Shown here: in pieces, positions 1 through 8,312 of the stretch | How positions within the stretch are numbered: the stretch's first letter is position 1 | Layout of the letters: the number at the start of each line of letters is the position of its first letter | NCBI RefSeq assembly: GCF_900091585.1 | Contig: NZ_FMHT01000003.1 | Span: 4,827,501 to 4,891,500, forward strand | DNA: 64,000 bases | Direction of reading: 5' to 3' | From: Micromonospora nigra | Lineage (GTDB): Bacteria; Actinomycetota; Actinomycetes; Mycobacteriales; Micromonosporaceae | The notes under the pieces: model-generated | Seen by the model: only the letters and a program-made list of their open reading frames with translations | Database searches by the model: none | What the model was told of the DNA's origin: nothing | Translations under genes and position numbers: made by a program

Positions 1-2082
1 GTCGGAGTCGGTGGCGCCGGCGGTGGCCGCGTCGCGGCCCATCCCGGACCGGGCGAACTCGGCCCAGATCAGCTTCTGGTTGGCCCCGCCGAAGCGCAGC
101 AGGTCGGCGGTCAGCATGTTGTCGCGCATGTCGAGCATGCTGACCTGGCTCGCGGCCTGGAGCAGGAACGAGTCGAACACCAGCTGCGACCAGCGCCGGT
201 TGCCGGGGCACCGGTCGACGGCCACCTTCCCGAGCGCGCAGTCGAGCTGGCGCTGCGGGGTGCCGGCGCCGTACCGCTTGACCATGGCGGCGCGGATGCG
301 CAGGTTGGTGGCGCTCCAGATCTCGCCGTCGGGGTGCACGGCCGGCCCGCCGGTGTTGTAGCCGACGTCGGAGTAGTTCAGCGGGCTGCGGCTCGGGTCG
401 TGGTTGCGGATGCCGCTGACCAGGTTCCCGGTGACGTACCCGCCGGTGACCCAGGGGGACCTGCCGGGGGCCCGTAGGTTGTGCTGGACGAGGTACTCGG
501 CGGCGAGCAGGTCGCTCCACGACTCGCCCATCGCTCCGCCCTGGAGGCCGCCGATGCCGCTGTCCGGGCCGGCGATCATCCGGTTGGTGATGGCGTGGGT
601 GTACTCGTGCCCGATCACCGTCATGTCGTAGTCGCCGTCCACGCAGGGCGGGTAGGGGCCGCCGGCGATGGGCTGCCACAGGTACATGTTGGTCGTCGGC
701 GGCAGGCCGTCGCGGGGGGTGCCCTGGTTGGCGTTGTTGCGGCTGCCGCTGAGCGCGCCGGCCTGGGCCCGGCCCTGCTCGGCGTCGCCACCCAGTCCGT
801 CGGGGGTGAGGTTGACGGTCTGCAGGTTCCAGGTGGCCTCGGTGAAGCCGAGGTGCCAGGCCCAGTCGTGCATCCGGTTGTGCATGGCGAACAGGTTGGC
901 CGCCGCCGCGTCGGCGTCGTTGCGCTGCGCCGAGGTGAACACCTCGGGGTTGCAGCGGGCCTGGTGCCACTGGTCGGTGAACGGGTACTCGTAGCGACGG
1001 TCGGCACGCGGGGTGGCCGGCAGGATCGGGCTGCCCGCACCCCAGGAGACGACGGTGTTGGCGGAGTTGCCCCGGGTCGTGGTCGTCGTGGCGTCGGTGG
1101 TCAGGTCGACGTCCCAGGGCCGGCCGCTCGCCGGGTCGCGGTAGGCGGCGGCGCACTCCGGTGCCGCGTCGGCGCACCAGCGCACCCGGGGGTCGTCGCC
1201 GGGCGCGAGGTCGACCGGCGGGGTGGCGGGGAACACCGCCCAGCTCGGGTTGTCGGAGTCGAAGTCGACGAGGTCCTCACGTACCAGCACCTGGCCGGTG
1301 ATCCCGTCGACGTAGGTGGTGAACGCCTCCGGGTGGTCGGTGCCGGAGCCGATCAGGGTCACCTCGTACGCGGCCCGGGGCCCGTCCAGCGGGGTGGGTA
1401 CGGCGACGGGGCGGACGCTGTGCCGGGCGACGGTCCCGGCGGTGAGCCCGGCGTCGGCGAGCGCCGCCGTGTACGCCTGCGCTTCGGTGAGGGTGGCCGG
1501 CTGCGGTGCGGTGGTGTCCCGTGAGAGCGAGGAGCTGACCGATAGGACCCGGCCGTCGGCGACCGCGAGGGTGACCAGGCCGTCGTGCCCGGCGGGCAGG
1601 TCGCCGAAGCGCTGCCGCAGGGTGACCACCGCCCCGGTGCCGATCGGCCTGACGAGCAGCCGTTCCATGCCGGCCACCGCAGCGGCGTCGAGGCCGAACA
1701 GCTCCTGGTTGGCGGTCAGGTAGGCGCGGGCGGCGGCTTCCGGGGCGGCCGGCAGGCCGGTGGCGAGGGGGGTCCGGCCGGGGCCGAGCGCGTGCGGGGT
1801 GCCCAGCCGGTTCCACCGCACGTCCGGGTCGGCGCGGCGGGCCAGCCCGCGCTGGCGGGCGTCGGGCGCGGCGTTGCCGGCGCGGTTGTCGACGTCGGCG
1901 TGCTGGTGACCCTCCGTGAACGGACCGGACCGCGGCCCATCCGCACCGCCGGTGGGGGCGGCGGGGGCCGCGGCGGTGGGGCCGCCGATCAGCAGGGCGG
2001 TCACCGCCGTGGTCGCGGTGAGGACGGCGACGAGCCGGCGTCGTCGCCGGCTCGTCGCGGGTGTCCACTGGGGATGTGGCAC
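1..2082 (-). CDS. Secreted M36 (fungalysin-type) zinc metalloprotease, 3' end outside window
   Basis: About 694 residues are visible and the frame is still open at base 1. The GTG start at 2082 follows an AGGAGG ribosome-binding site. The N-terminus has a basic stretch (residues 10-16) and a long Ala/Leu/Thr hydrophobic segment, a secretion signal. A propeptide-like region follows, then the catalytic domain with H492-E-Y-T-H496, the HExxH zinc motif, and E520 in GESWSD as the likely third ligand. A GMGRDA motif near the visible end is typical of the late catalytic domain in this family. M36 enzymes are exported endopeptidases, so a nutritional role outside the cell is likely. The missing part may hold C-terminal accessory domains. 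The gene stands alone, with 320 bp upstream. Confidence 0.9.
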   Translation of the reverse strand, partial: MPHPQWTPATSRRRRRLVAVLTATTAVTALLIGGPTAAAPAAPTGGADGPRSGPFTEGHQHADVDNRAGNAAPDARQRGLARRADPDVRWNRLGTPHALGPGRTPLATGLPAAPEAAARAYLTANQELFGLDAAAVAGMERLLVRPIGTGAVVTLRQRFGDLPAGHDGLVTLAVADGRVLSVSSSLSRDTTAPQPATLTEAQAYTAALADAGLTAGTVARHSVRPVAVPTPLDGPRAAYEVTLIGSGTDHPEAFTTYVDGITGQVLVREDLVDFDSDNPSWAVFPATPPVDLAPGDDPRVRWCADAAPECAAAYRDPASGRPWDVDLTTDATTTTTRGNSANTVVSWGAGSPILPATPRADRRYEYPFTDQWHQARCNPEVFTSAQRNDADAAAANLFAMHNRMHDWAWHLGFTEATWNLQTVNLTPDGLGGDAEQGRAQAGALSGSRNNANQGTPRDGLPPTTNMYLWQPIAGGPYPPCVDGDYDMTVIGHEYTHAITNRMIAGPDSGIGGLQGGAMGESWSDLLAAEYLVQHNLRAPGRSPWVTGGYVTGNLVSGIRNHDPSRSPLNYSDVGYNTGGPAVHPDGEIWSATNLRIRAAMVKRYGAGTPQRQLDCALGKVAVDRCPGNRRWSQLVFDSFLLQAASQVSMLDMRDNMLTADLLRFGGANQKLIWAEFARSGMGRDAATAGATDSD

Positions 2083-2402
2083 GGGACCTCCTCGTGGGAG
2101 TGGGTGGCCGGGGTGGGCGCCGGCCCGCGTGCAACACGTTGATGCATGCGCATCTGTGGATACCAGGCGGCTCGGGTCGGAACAAGACCGACGACCGCCC
2201 TCCGTGGTCCGGCCGTGACGCAGCGGCGACGGGTGCCCTTGACAGAACCCGCCCCGGTACGCGCGGCGAGGCGACCGCGCCCCGGCGGTGTCGGTTGCCC
2301 GCGACCGACTGCCGAGCCCCGGTCGGGGCCACGGAGCGGAGCCCCGGCGGTCGTGCGGGGTGGGCGGGTCAGGGACCCCCGGTGGTCGTGCGGGTGGGTG
2401 GG
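2083..2402. other. Intergenic region with inverted repeat and imperfect direct repeat
   Basis: No gene is supported here. Upstream of the protease start is the inverted repeat GATGC-N4-GCATC at 2141-2154, a possible regulator site. Near the right end a stretch of about 31 bases (from about 2348) recurs imperfectly (from about 2383), both copies holding GGTCGTGCGGG and GGGTCAGGGA. The second copy reaches the stop of the next gene. Confidence 0.4.
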
Positions 2403-2978
2403 TCAGGGAGCCCAGTCGGGGTTGCGGCCGAAGGCGGCGATCAGCCGGTCCTGCTGGTCGGCGTCCGTGGGAAGGTCGACCCCGGGACGGGTGAGGTCGT
2501 CGCGTCGGTAGTCGGCGGCCCGGCCGGAGAACCAGCGGGCGCACTCGGCGACGGCGTCGGGGTCCAGCCGGGGGTCGCAGCCGATCGCCACCGCCAGGTC
2601 CCAGCCGTGTACGAGGTGCTCGGCGATCAGTTGGTGCAGGTACTCCTGTGCCGGGGTGTCACCGGCGGACAGCCGCACGGTCGCCGTCAGGACCCCCGGC
2701 CGGGTCGCCACCCGCTCGGCTGCCGCCGCCGCGTCCCGGGCCGCCTCGGCCGGATCGTCGCTGAGCTGGTCGCCGTCGTACCGGTCGCCGACCGAGGCGA
2801 CGGTGGCGCCGTCGAGCAGGTCGACACTCCAGCGGTCCTCGGCGACCACGTGGTTGACCAGCGCCCGGACGTCCCAGCCCGGGCAGGGGGTCGGATCCGA
2901 CCACTGCTCGGGGGTGACCTGACCCACCCGCTCGGTGAACTCGGTCAGGCTGCGGCGGTACGTCTCCAGCAGGTCCAT
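2403..2978 (-). CDS. TIGR03086 family metal-binding protein (DinB / maleylpyruvate isomerase N-domain type)
   Basis: 191 residues, the usual length for the family. The N-terminal four-helix-bundle signature is clear: TPCPGWDVRALVNHVVAEDRW, with a His in the first metal site, and later HLVHGWDLAVAIG holding further His residues. Members bind a divalent metal and belong to the same superfamily as mycothiol-dependent maleylpyruvate isomerase, but TIGR03086 proteins have no settled reaction, so no substrate is assigned. It is transcribed leftward on its own; the upstream TetR gene is separated by 160 bp. ATG at 2978 is the first start that keeps the whole domain. Confidence 0.85.
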   Translation of the reverse strand: MDLLETYRRSLTEFTERVGQVTPEQWSDPTPCPGWDVRALVNHVVAEDRWSVDLLDGATVASVGDRYDGDQLSDDPAEAARDAAAAAERVATRPGVLTATVRLSAGDTPAQEYLHQLIAEHLVHGWDLAVAIGCDPRLDPDAVAECARWFSGRAADYRRDDLTRPGVDLPTDADQQDRLIAAFGRNPDWAP

Positions 2979-3138
2979 GCCGCCGATTGTTCCGGCTGCC
3001 CCGCCGGTGCGAGCCGTTTTGCCGGCTTCCCCGCCGATCCCGGACCGACGTCCGACCTCGCCAGGACCACTCGCCGGGGACCACTCGCCGGGAACCCCTC
3101 GCGGGGCCGCGCCTGGTCGCCCGCGCCCTGGACGGGGC

Positions 3139-3771
3139 TCAGTCGAGCTGGGCCGGGTCCAGTCCCAGTTCCCGAGCCGTCACCAGGCGGACCCACTCGG
3201 CGAACTGGCGGCGCGAGATCACCCGGTCGTGTACCGCGAGCTGCACCGCGAGGCCGTCCATGACGGCACTGATCCGCCACGCTGCCCCGGCCGGGTCGGC
3301 GCAGGCGAAGACGCCCGTGGCGACCCCGTCGGAGATGACCGTGGTGAGATCCTGCCGCCACCGCAGGTCGAGCTTGCGGGACAGCTTCTCCAACTCGGGC
3401 GTACGCAACGACTCGGCCCAGCCGTCGATCCACATCGCCCACGCGGTGGGACGGCCGGCGGGGGTGTGGAGCTTGAGGATCCGCCGCAGCTTGGCCAGCG
3501 GCGGTGCGGTGGACCTGGTCACCGCGTCCAACCGGGCCAGGTCCTGCTCGACCGCGTACGCGAAGGCCTGCGCCAGCAACCGTTCCTTCGTGGCGAAGTG
3601 GTAGAAGACCAGCGCCTGGCTCACCCCGGCCGCCTGCGCCACGTCTGCGGTGCGGGTGTTCGCCAGGCCGCGTTCCACGATCACATCACAGGCGGTGCGC
3701 AGCAGGGCATCCAGGCGGATCTCGGCCGCACGTCTCGTCACGCCGTCACGGTAACCCATCCGAGTGACCAC
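3139..3771 (-). CDS. TetR/AcrR family transcriptional regulator
   Basis: 210 residues. The helix-turn-helix lies at about residues 20-60 (TADVAQAAGVSQALVFYHF followed by TKERLLAQAF), a standard TetR DNA-binding head. The rest is an all-helical C-terminal ligand domain with no recognisable ligand motif. The start may be Met1 or Met5; both keep the head intact. It lies upstream of and in the same direction as the TIGR03086 gene, 160 bp apart, so co-regulation is possible but not shown. No palindrome was recognised just upstream. Confidence 0.85.
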   Translation of the reverse strand: MVTRMGYRDGVTRRAAEIRLDALLRTACDVIVERGLANTRTADVAQAAGVSQALVFYHFATKERLLAQAFAYAVEQDLARLDAVTRSTAPPLAKLRRILKLHTPAGRPTAWAMWIDGWAESLRTPELEKLSRKLDLRWRQDLTTVISDGVATGVFACADPAGAAWRISAVMDGLAVQLAVHDRVISRRQFAEWVRLVTARELGLDPAQLD

Positions 3772-3973
3772 GGCCCGTCACCGCAGCCGGGGTGATCCGC
3801 CTTGCGACAGTCGGAAGCCGGACACTTTTCCACCTGCGGGTTCGTTCCTCCCGCCCGGCCCGGCAAGGTGCCCCGTCGGGCGGTGGTGGCGCCACTGCGG
3901 CCCCCCGGCTGCTGCGGTGGCAGCAGCCACACCCGGTGGTGTCAGGGTGGGACGCGCCGCGGCCGACCCCGAG

Positions 3974-4003
3974 TTGGCAACCGTTCACCGGCTCGGCTAA
4001 AGT
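3974..4003 (+). promoter_or_regulatory. Promoter of the first tRNA unit
   Basis: TTGGCA at 3974-3979 and TAAAGT at 3998-4003 are separated by 18 bp, a good housekeeping-sigma pair. The first tRNA begins 32 bp after the -10 element, a normal leader length. Confidence 0.55.
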
Positions 4004-4034
4004 TCTCATCCGTCACCGGAAACACCGGGGGCAC

Positions 4035-4107
4035 GCGGACGTAGCGCAGCTGGTAGCGCATCACCTTGCCAAGGTGAGGGTCGCGGGTTCGAATCCCGTC
4101 GTCCGCT
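4035..4107 (+). tRNA. tRNA-Gly (GCC)
   Basis: 73 nt cloverleaf. Acceptor GCGGACG pairs with CGTCCGC, the anticodon loop is TTGCCAA within stem TCACC/GGTGA, and the T-loop is GTTCGAATC. CCA is not encoded. It leads a Gly-Cys-Val unit. An identical copy lies at 4864-4936. Confidence 0.97.
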
Positions 4108-4141
4108 CGGAGCTGCCGCCACGCATGACGGGGGCAACCTC

Positions 4142-4212
4142 GGTGGGGTGGCCGAGAGGCGAGGCAACGGCCTGCAAAGCCGTGTACGCGGGTTCAAATC
4201 CCGTCCCCACCT
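4142..4212 (+). tRNA. tRNA-Cys (GCA)
   Basis: 71 nt cloverleaf. Acceptor GGTGGGG pairs with CCCCACC, the anticodon loop is CTGCAAA, and the T-loop is GTTCAAATC. It is 34 bp after tRNA-Gly. It is not repeated in the second tRNA group. Confidence 0.96.
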
Positions 4213-4227
4213 CGGTGCAACAAGCAC

Positions 4228-4299
4228 GGGCGATTGGCGCAGTGGGAGCGCGCTTCCTTGACACGGAAGAGGTCACTGGTTCAAACCCAGTATCGCCCA
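4228..4299 (+). tRNA. tRNA-Val (GAC)
   Basis: 72 nt cloverleaf. Acceptor GGGCGAT pairs with ATCGCCC, anticodon stem CTTCC/GGAAG encloses TTGACAC with anticodon GAC. It starts 15 bp after tRNA-Cys. An identical copy is at 4972-5043. Confidence 0.97.
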
Positions 4300-4319
4300 C
4301 CACACGGAACGTTCCGACA

Positions 4320-4348
4320 GGCCCGCTACCGGTATCCGGTAGCGGGCC
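4320..4348 (+). terminator. Hairpin terminator after the tRNA unit
   Basis: Perfect 13-bp stem (4320-4332 with 4336-4348) with a TAT loop, 20 bp after tRNA-Val. There is no long T-tract, as is common for actinobacterial terminators. Confidence 0.75.
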
Positions 4349-4470
4349 TGTCGTCGTGATCGCGAGTTCGAGCGGCGTTGCCCTCCGTCCCCCGTGTGGC
4401 CGGTCTGCCCCGGCGCGGCCGTCCCGCCCCGTCGGCCGCCGGGCGGGCGGTCACCGCGGCGGGCGGGTGG

Positions 4471-4713
4471 TCAACGCGGCGGGGCGACGTCGCGGCTCTC
4501 CTCGACCCGGCGGTACTCGACCGGCTGCTCGGTGGTGGCGACGCTCTCGCGGCGACGACCCCAGAGGAGCGCGGTGAGAATCAGGCCCAGGACGCCGGCC
4601 GCCATCAGGATCCATCCGACCACGTCGATGTTGACGCCTCCGATGCTGGCTTCCACGGCGAAGGTGAGGATCGCGCCGAGCGCGATGAGGAAGATGCTGG
4701 TGCCGATACCCAC
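4471..4713 (-). CDS. Small two-helix membrane protein (DUF6458-like)
   Basis: 80 residues. The GTG start at 4713 is chosen because an AAGGAGG site lies just upstream; longer versions run through the downstream tRNA genes on the other strand and are not credible. Two membrane segments cover about residues 4-22 (SIFLIALGAILTFAVEA) and 27-50 (VNIDVVGWILMAAGVLGLIL), followed by an RRR stop-transfer and a charged tail. It resembles DUF6458, a family of unknown function widespread in actinobacteria. It lies convergent with and between two tRNA units. Confidence 0.75.
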   Translation of the reverse strand: MGIGTSIFLIALGAILTFAVEASIGGVNIDVVGWILMAAGVLGLILTALLWGRRRESVATTEQPVEYRRVEESRDVAPPR

Positions 4714-4863
4714 GACAGCCTCCTTCGGGAAGTGGGCGGTGTGCTGTCGAGGTTCGTCAGTACCCACCCGTCGAGCAGCGCAACCGCGCACGCGACGGGG
4801 GTGCACCCGGGGCGATCTTGCCGTCGGGTACAGTGGTGCCGTCGCCGGGAACACCGGGGGCAC

Positions 4864-4936
4864 GCGGACGTAGCGCAGCTGGTAGCGCATCACCTTGCCA
4901 AGGTGAGGGTCGCGGGTTCGAATCCCGTCGTCCGCT
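4864..4936 (+). tRNA. tRNA-Gly (GCC), second copy
   Basis: Identical to 4035-4107; the identity includes 14 bases upstream (88 bp in all, 4021-4108 and 4850-4937). TACAGT at 4829-4834, preceded by GGG, is a likely -10 element; no good -35 is seen. Confidence 0.97.
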
Positions 4937-4971
4937 CTCGACCACCCACCCCAGGTGCGGGCGGTCACCAC

Positions 4972-5043
4972 GGGCGATTGGCGCAGTGGGAGCGCGCTTC
5001 CTTGACACGGAAGAGGTCACTGGTTCAAACCCAGTATCGCCCA
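4972..5043 (+). tRNA. tRNA-Val (GAC), second copy
   Basis: Identical to 4228-4299; 78 bp are identical including short flanks (4225-4302 and 4969-5046). It follows the second tRNA-Gly by 35 bp, with no tRNA-Cys between them. Confidence 0.97.
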
Positions 5044-5169
5044 CCATCCCGGGGCAGTCTCCCGTCCCGCCCGTCGCTGCCCAGCCCCGTTCGGTCGTTC
5101 GCGTGCCGAGGGGTAGGGTGCGGCGCTCCGGGCTTCGCCGCACCCCACCCGGCATGGGATCGATCGGTG

Positions 5170-6369
5170 TCAGCCCGCCCGGCGGGGCTTGTGGATGGCG
5201 CGAGGCAGGACGTACGGCGGGCCGGCGAAGATCAGATCGGACTTGATCTCGTAGAATGCCCGCTTGGGCTGGTAGTCCTCGTCGTAGAGCGTGGCGAGGC
5301 CCTCCGGCGGGTCGTCGAACCAGCCGGGCACCCAGGAGTGCCGGTCGGTGAAGCCCCACACCGTGTACGACAGGCAGCTTCGCACGGCCAGGCACGCCTT
5401 CATCAGGACACTGAAGTTGGCGGCGGACGCCTGTAGCCGCGGGTTGATCTCCTCGGAGTCGCCGGCCTGGACGCCGTCGGTGAGCCGGCTGCGCACGTCG
5501 ACCTCGGTGAAGGCGGTGGCGAGGCCGAGGGCGGCGAACCTCTTCAGCGCGGCGGCGACCTGGAGGGTGTCGTAGTTGCCGTACTGGGTGCCCAGGTGGC
5601 CCTGGCTGCCGACGCCGTCGATCGGTACGCCCTCGGCGCGCAGTCGCTTCGCCATGTCGTACACGAACTGGGTCTTGTCGTCGGCGGGGTCGCCGGAACC
5701 GAAGGCCTCGATGTTGTAGTCGTTGTAGAACAGCAGGGCCCTCGGGTCGGCGGCCCGGGCCCAGCGGAACGCGTCGGCGATGTAGCCGGGGCCGAGATGC
5801 TCGGCCCAGAAGCCCTTGTAGTGCAGGGTGGACGGGGTGTCCCAGGGGTCGCTGACGGCCTCGTTGACCACGTCCCACTGCCAGATCTTGCCCCGGTAGC
5901 GGCTGACCACGGTGGTGATGTGGTTGCGCAGCAGCTCACGCAGCTCCTGCGTGCTGATCGAACCGTCCTCGACGCCACTGGTCAACCAGCCGGGCAACTG
6001 GTTGTGCCAGACCAGGACGTGCCCGCGCACGCTCTGCCGGTTGCGCTTGGCGAAGGCGACCAGCTCGTCGGCGGCGGCCCAGTCGTAGCTGCCCCGGGTG
6101 GGTTCCAGGCTCTCCCACTTCATGACGTTCTCGGCGGTCACCGAGGCGAACTCCGACGCGGCGAGTTCCCGGTAGCGGGGGTCGGCGGGGTCGTTCAGGG
6201 CGGCCATGTCGACGGCGGTGCCGACGTGCAGGCCGTGGCGCAGTCCGAGGGTGCCCAGGCTCTGCGCCGTGGGGTCGTACGGTCGGCCGGCGGTGGCGGG
6301 CAGGGTGTTCAGGGCCGTGACGGTCGCGAGGGCGACCGCGGCGACGGCTGTCCACCGTCTGAGCTTCAT
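5170..6369 (-). CDS. Secreted endo-1,4-beta-xylanase, GH10
   Basis: 399 residues. A signal peptide (KLRR, then a hydrophobic stretch to about residue 28) precedes a single GH10 barrel with no carbohydrate-binding module. Motifs include WHNQLPGWL, WDVVNEAV with acid/base E170, and AFTEVDVR with nucleophile E289. The enzyme cleaves xylan backbones outside the cell. ATG at 6369 follows AAGGA by 8 bp. It lies 69 bp downstream of the beta-xylosidase gene in the same direction, so the pair is probably one transcript from the divergent promoter region near 8.1-8.3 kb. Confidence 0.95.
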   Translation of the reverse strand: MKLRRWTAVAAVALATVTALNTLPATAGRPYDPTAQSLGTLGLRHGLHVGTAVDMAALNDPADPRYRELAASEFASVTAENVMKWESLEPTRGSYDWAAADELVAFAKRNRQSVRGHVLVWHNQLPGWLTSGVEDGSISTQELRELLRNHITTVVSRYRGKIWQWDVVNEAVSDPWDTPSTLHYKGFWAEHLGPGYIADAFRWARAADPRALLFYNDYNIEAFGSGDPADDKTQFVYDMAKRLRAEGVPIDGVGSQGHLGTQYGNYDTLQVAAALKRFAALGLATAFTEVDVRSRLTDGVQAGDSEEINPRLQASAANFSVLMKACLAVRSCLSYTVWGFTDRHSWVPGWFDDPPEGLATLYDEDYQPKRAFYEIKSDLIFAGPPYVLPRAIHKPRRAG

Positions 6370-6438
6370 CTGGGTGTCCTTCCGCAGGGGGACGGTCGCG
6401 GGCGGCGGTGTACCGCCCGGGCTGGCGGGAGAACCGGA

Positions 6439-8061
6439 TCAGTCCTCCCGGTAGGTGGCCTGGTCGAAGTCGGCGTACCGCCCGTCGCCGCCCAGGTCCT
6501 GCACCCACAGGCCCAGGAACGCGCCGGTGAACCCCCAGGCGGCGGGCTCGCCGTCGACGATCATCGCGGCGTGCTCGTCGGACAGGATGGTGGCGTCCAG
6601 ATCGACGGGGACGGGTCGCCAGCCGTCGCCGAGGTCGTAGCCGAACCGCAGCGTCGGCCCGTCGAAGGCCACGCGCAGGCCCACCCGGGTGGCCGCGCCG
6701 ACGTCGACGGTGAGAGCGGGGTACGCCGTCCGCCGGCCGCTGTCACAGCTGAGCACCTCCAGCACCACCGCGCCGTCGTCGGCGCGGGTGAGGTAGAGGT
6801 AGTGCCAGTTCAGGGTGTTGTAGTAGCCGGTGACGCCGGCCAGGTGCCGGTGGTCGGCCGGATCGAACTCCACGACGGTCTCCAACGTGCACCGGGGTGC
6901 GCCGACGCGCCGCGCGACCAGGCTGGGCGTCTGGCGGCCGACCGGTGACTGGCCTCCGTAGACGCGCAGGTGGGAGGGGCGCGAACGCAGGTCCAGCCAG
7001 TCGGGGGACGCCGGGCGGCGCAGCGTGGACCAGCAGGTGTCCAGCTCGGGCGCGTCGAAGTGGTCGGTCGCGGTGTCCTGCGGCCACGGGTGGGCCGGCA
7101 GGTCCGGTGCGAGGAACTCGTCGGCGGGAATGCCGCCGGCGACGCGCGGCCAGTCCCCGGTGGGCCAGTCGACCCGCTGGATCGCCGTCTCGCGTCCCAA
7201 CACGCAGTTGCCCAGCGGGGTGTAGGGGCGCGCGACCAGGTGGGCCAGGAACCACTCGCCGCGCGGGGTGCGGACCAGGCTGCCGTGCCCGGCCTTCTGC
7301 AACGTCAGGTCGGGGCGGCCGACGGAGGTGAGCAGCGGACCGCCCGGGTGCACCTCGTACGGCCCGAACAGGTGGCGGGCCCGGGCGACGGTGACCTGGT
7401 GCTCCCAGCTCGTCCCGCCCTCGGCGGTGACCAGCCAGTACCAGCCGTCGTGGCGGTACAGGTGCGGGCCCTCGGTGAGCCCGGCCTCGGTGCCGGTGAA
7501 GATGATGCGGGGGCGGCCGACGAGCGCTCGGGCCGCCCGGTCGTACTGCTGGATCTCGATGCCGCCGAATCGGTCGCGGCCCGGCCGCCAGTCGGCGCTC
7601 ATCGCCAGCAGCCAGCTCGTGCCGTCGTCGTCGTGGAACAGCGACGCGTCGAAGCCGCGCGAGTGCAGCGGCACCGGGTCGGACCAGGGGCCGCTGATGT
7701 CGGGCGCGGTGGTGAGGAAGTTCTGCGCGTCCCAGTAGCCGCTGGCGAAGCTTGCCACGTCGCTGTAGACGAGGTGGAACAGCCCGTCGTGGTGGGTGAG
7801 GTCGGGTGCCCAGATCCCGTTGGAGTCGCCGCAGCCGCGCAGGTCGAGCAGACGCCGTTCGGTGACGATCCCACCCAGCGGTCGCCAGTGCACCAGGTCG
7901 CGGGAGTGGTGCACACGCACCCCCGGATACCACTCGAACGTCGAGGTGGCCAGGTAGTAGTCGTCGCCGACGCGCAGGATCGACGGGTCCGGGTGGAATC
8001 CGGTGAGGACGGGGTTGCGGATCGACCGGGCCGTGGCCACGTTCGCGATCTCGGTCGACAT
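6439..8061 (-). CDS. GH43 beta-xylosidase / arabinofuranosidase type glycosidase
   Basis: 540 residues from ATG 8061, which has AAGGAG 6 bp upstream; a longer reading adds 24 residues without a site. There is no signal peptide, so it probably acts in the cytoplasm on imported oligosaccharides. The N-terminal five-bladed propeller starts with NPVLTGFHPDPSI (base D25), then GIWAPDLTHHDG and TEGPHLYRHDGWYWL, the latter holding the likely acid Glu. The C-terminal 200 residues form the beta-sandwich domain usual in GH43 beta-xylosidases. It lies upstream of the xylanase and divergent from the importer. Beta-xylosidase is the most likely activity; arabinofuranosidase cannot be excluded. Confidence 0.92.
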   Translation of the reverse strand: MSTEIANVATARSIRNPVLTGFHPDPSILRVGDDYYLATSTFEWYPGVRVHHSRDLVHWRPLGGIVTERRLLDLRGCGDSNGIWAPDLTHHDGLFHLVYSDVASFASGYWDAQNFLTTAPDISGPWSDPVPLHSRGFDASLFHDDDGTSWLLAMSADWRPGRDRFGGIEIQQYDRAARALVGRPRIIFTGTEAGLTEGPHLYRHDGWYWLVTAEGGTSWEHQVTVARARHLFGPYEVHPGGPLLTSVGRPDLTLQKAGHGSLVRTPRGEWFLAHLVARPYTPLGNCVLGRETAIQRVDWPTGDWPRVAGGIPADEFLAPDLPAHPWPQDTATDHFDAPELDTCWSTLRRPASPDWLDLRSRPSHLRVYGGQSPVGRQTPSLVARRVGAPRCTLETVVEFDPADHRHLAGVTGYYNTLNWHYLYLTRADDGAVVLEVLSCDSGRRTAYPALTVDVGAATRVGLRVAFDGPTLRFGYDLGDGWRPVPVDLDATILSDEHAAMIVDGEPAAWGFTGAFLGLWVQDLGGDGRYADFDQATYRED

Positions 8062-8093
8062 GTTCGGCTCCTTGATGCTCTGGCTCCGGTGTT

Positions 8094-8108
8094 CCGGAAG
8101 TTTATCGG
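8094..8108. promoter_or_regulatory. Imperfect operator-like palindrome upstream of the GH43 gene
   Basis: CCGGAAGTTTATCGG keeps the CCG...GTTT...CGG plan of the perfect site at 8228-8240 and lies 33 bp upstream of the GH43 start. It is a candidate second LacI-family site in the divergent region. Confidence 0.35.
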
Positions 8109-8164
8109 CCGTCGATGGCGGAAGTGCGCTCACCGTATCGAGTGAAGTCGAGATTCGACACCCC

Positions 8165-8194
8165 TTGACCGGGGCCGGGCAAGCGTCGTAACGT
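8165..8194 (+). promoter_or_regulatory. Promoter of the xylo-oligosaccharide importer operon
   Basis: TTGACC at 8165-8170 and TAACGT at 8189-8194 are separated by 18 bp. The predicted transcription start, near 8201, is just ahead of two operator-like sites, which fits repression by a LacI-family protein. Confidence 0.55.
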
Positions 8195-8207
8195 GCCCGC
8201 CATCACA

Positions 8208-8240
8208 TCGAAACTACCGGCAATGATCCGAAAGTTTCGG
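8208..8240. promoter_or_regulatory. Tandem LacI-type operators for the xylan locus
   Basis: CCGAAAGTTTCGG at 8228-8240 is a perfect 13-bp palindrome. TCGAAACTACCGG at 8208-8220 is a degenerate version centred 20 bp (two helical turns) away. CGAA...TTCG palindromes are typical of LacI-family xylo-oligosaccharide regulators of streptomycetes such as BxlR (from memory). They lie between the promoter and the binding-protein start. Confidence 0.6.
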
Positions 8241-8312
8241 ACCGCGTTTCCGCCTCCACCCGCCGACCTGTCGGCGTTTCGCGTACCTCAGACGTCCTCG
8301 AAGGGATGGCAC

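Noticed and set aside
481..1524. Plus-strand open frames across the first 2 kb
   Set aside because: They are antisense to the M36 protease, which runs open to the window edge with signal peptide, HEYTH and GESWSD motifs.
4471..4971. Longer version of the small membrane protein starting at 4971
   Set aside because: It would read through the second tRNA-Gly gene; the GTG at 4713 has a clear AAGGAGG site.
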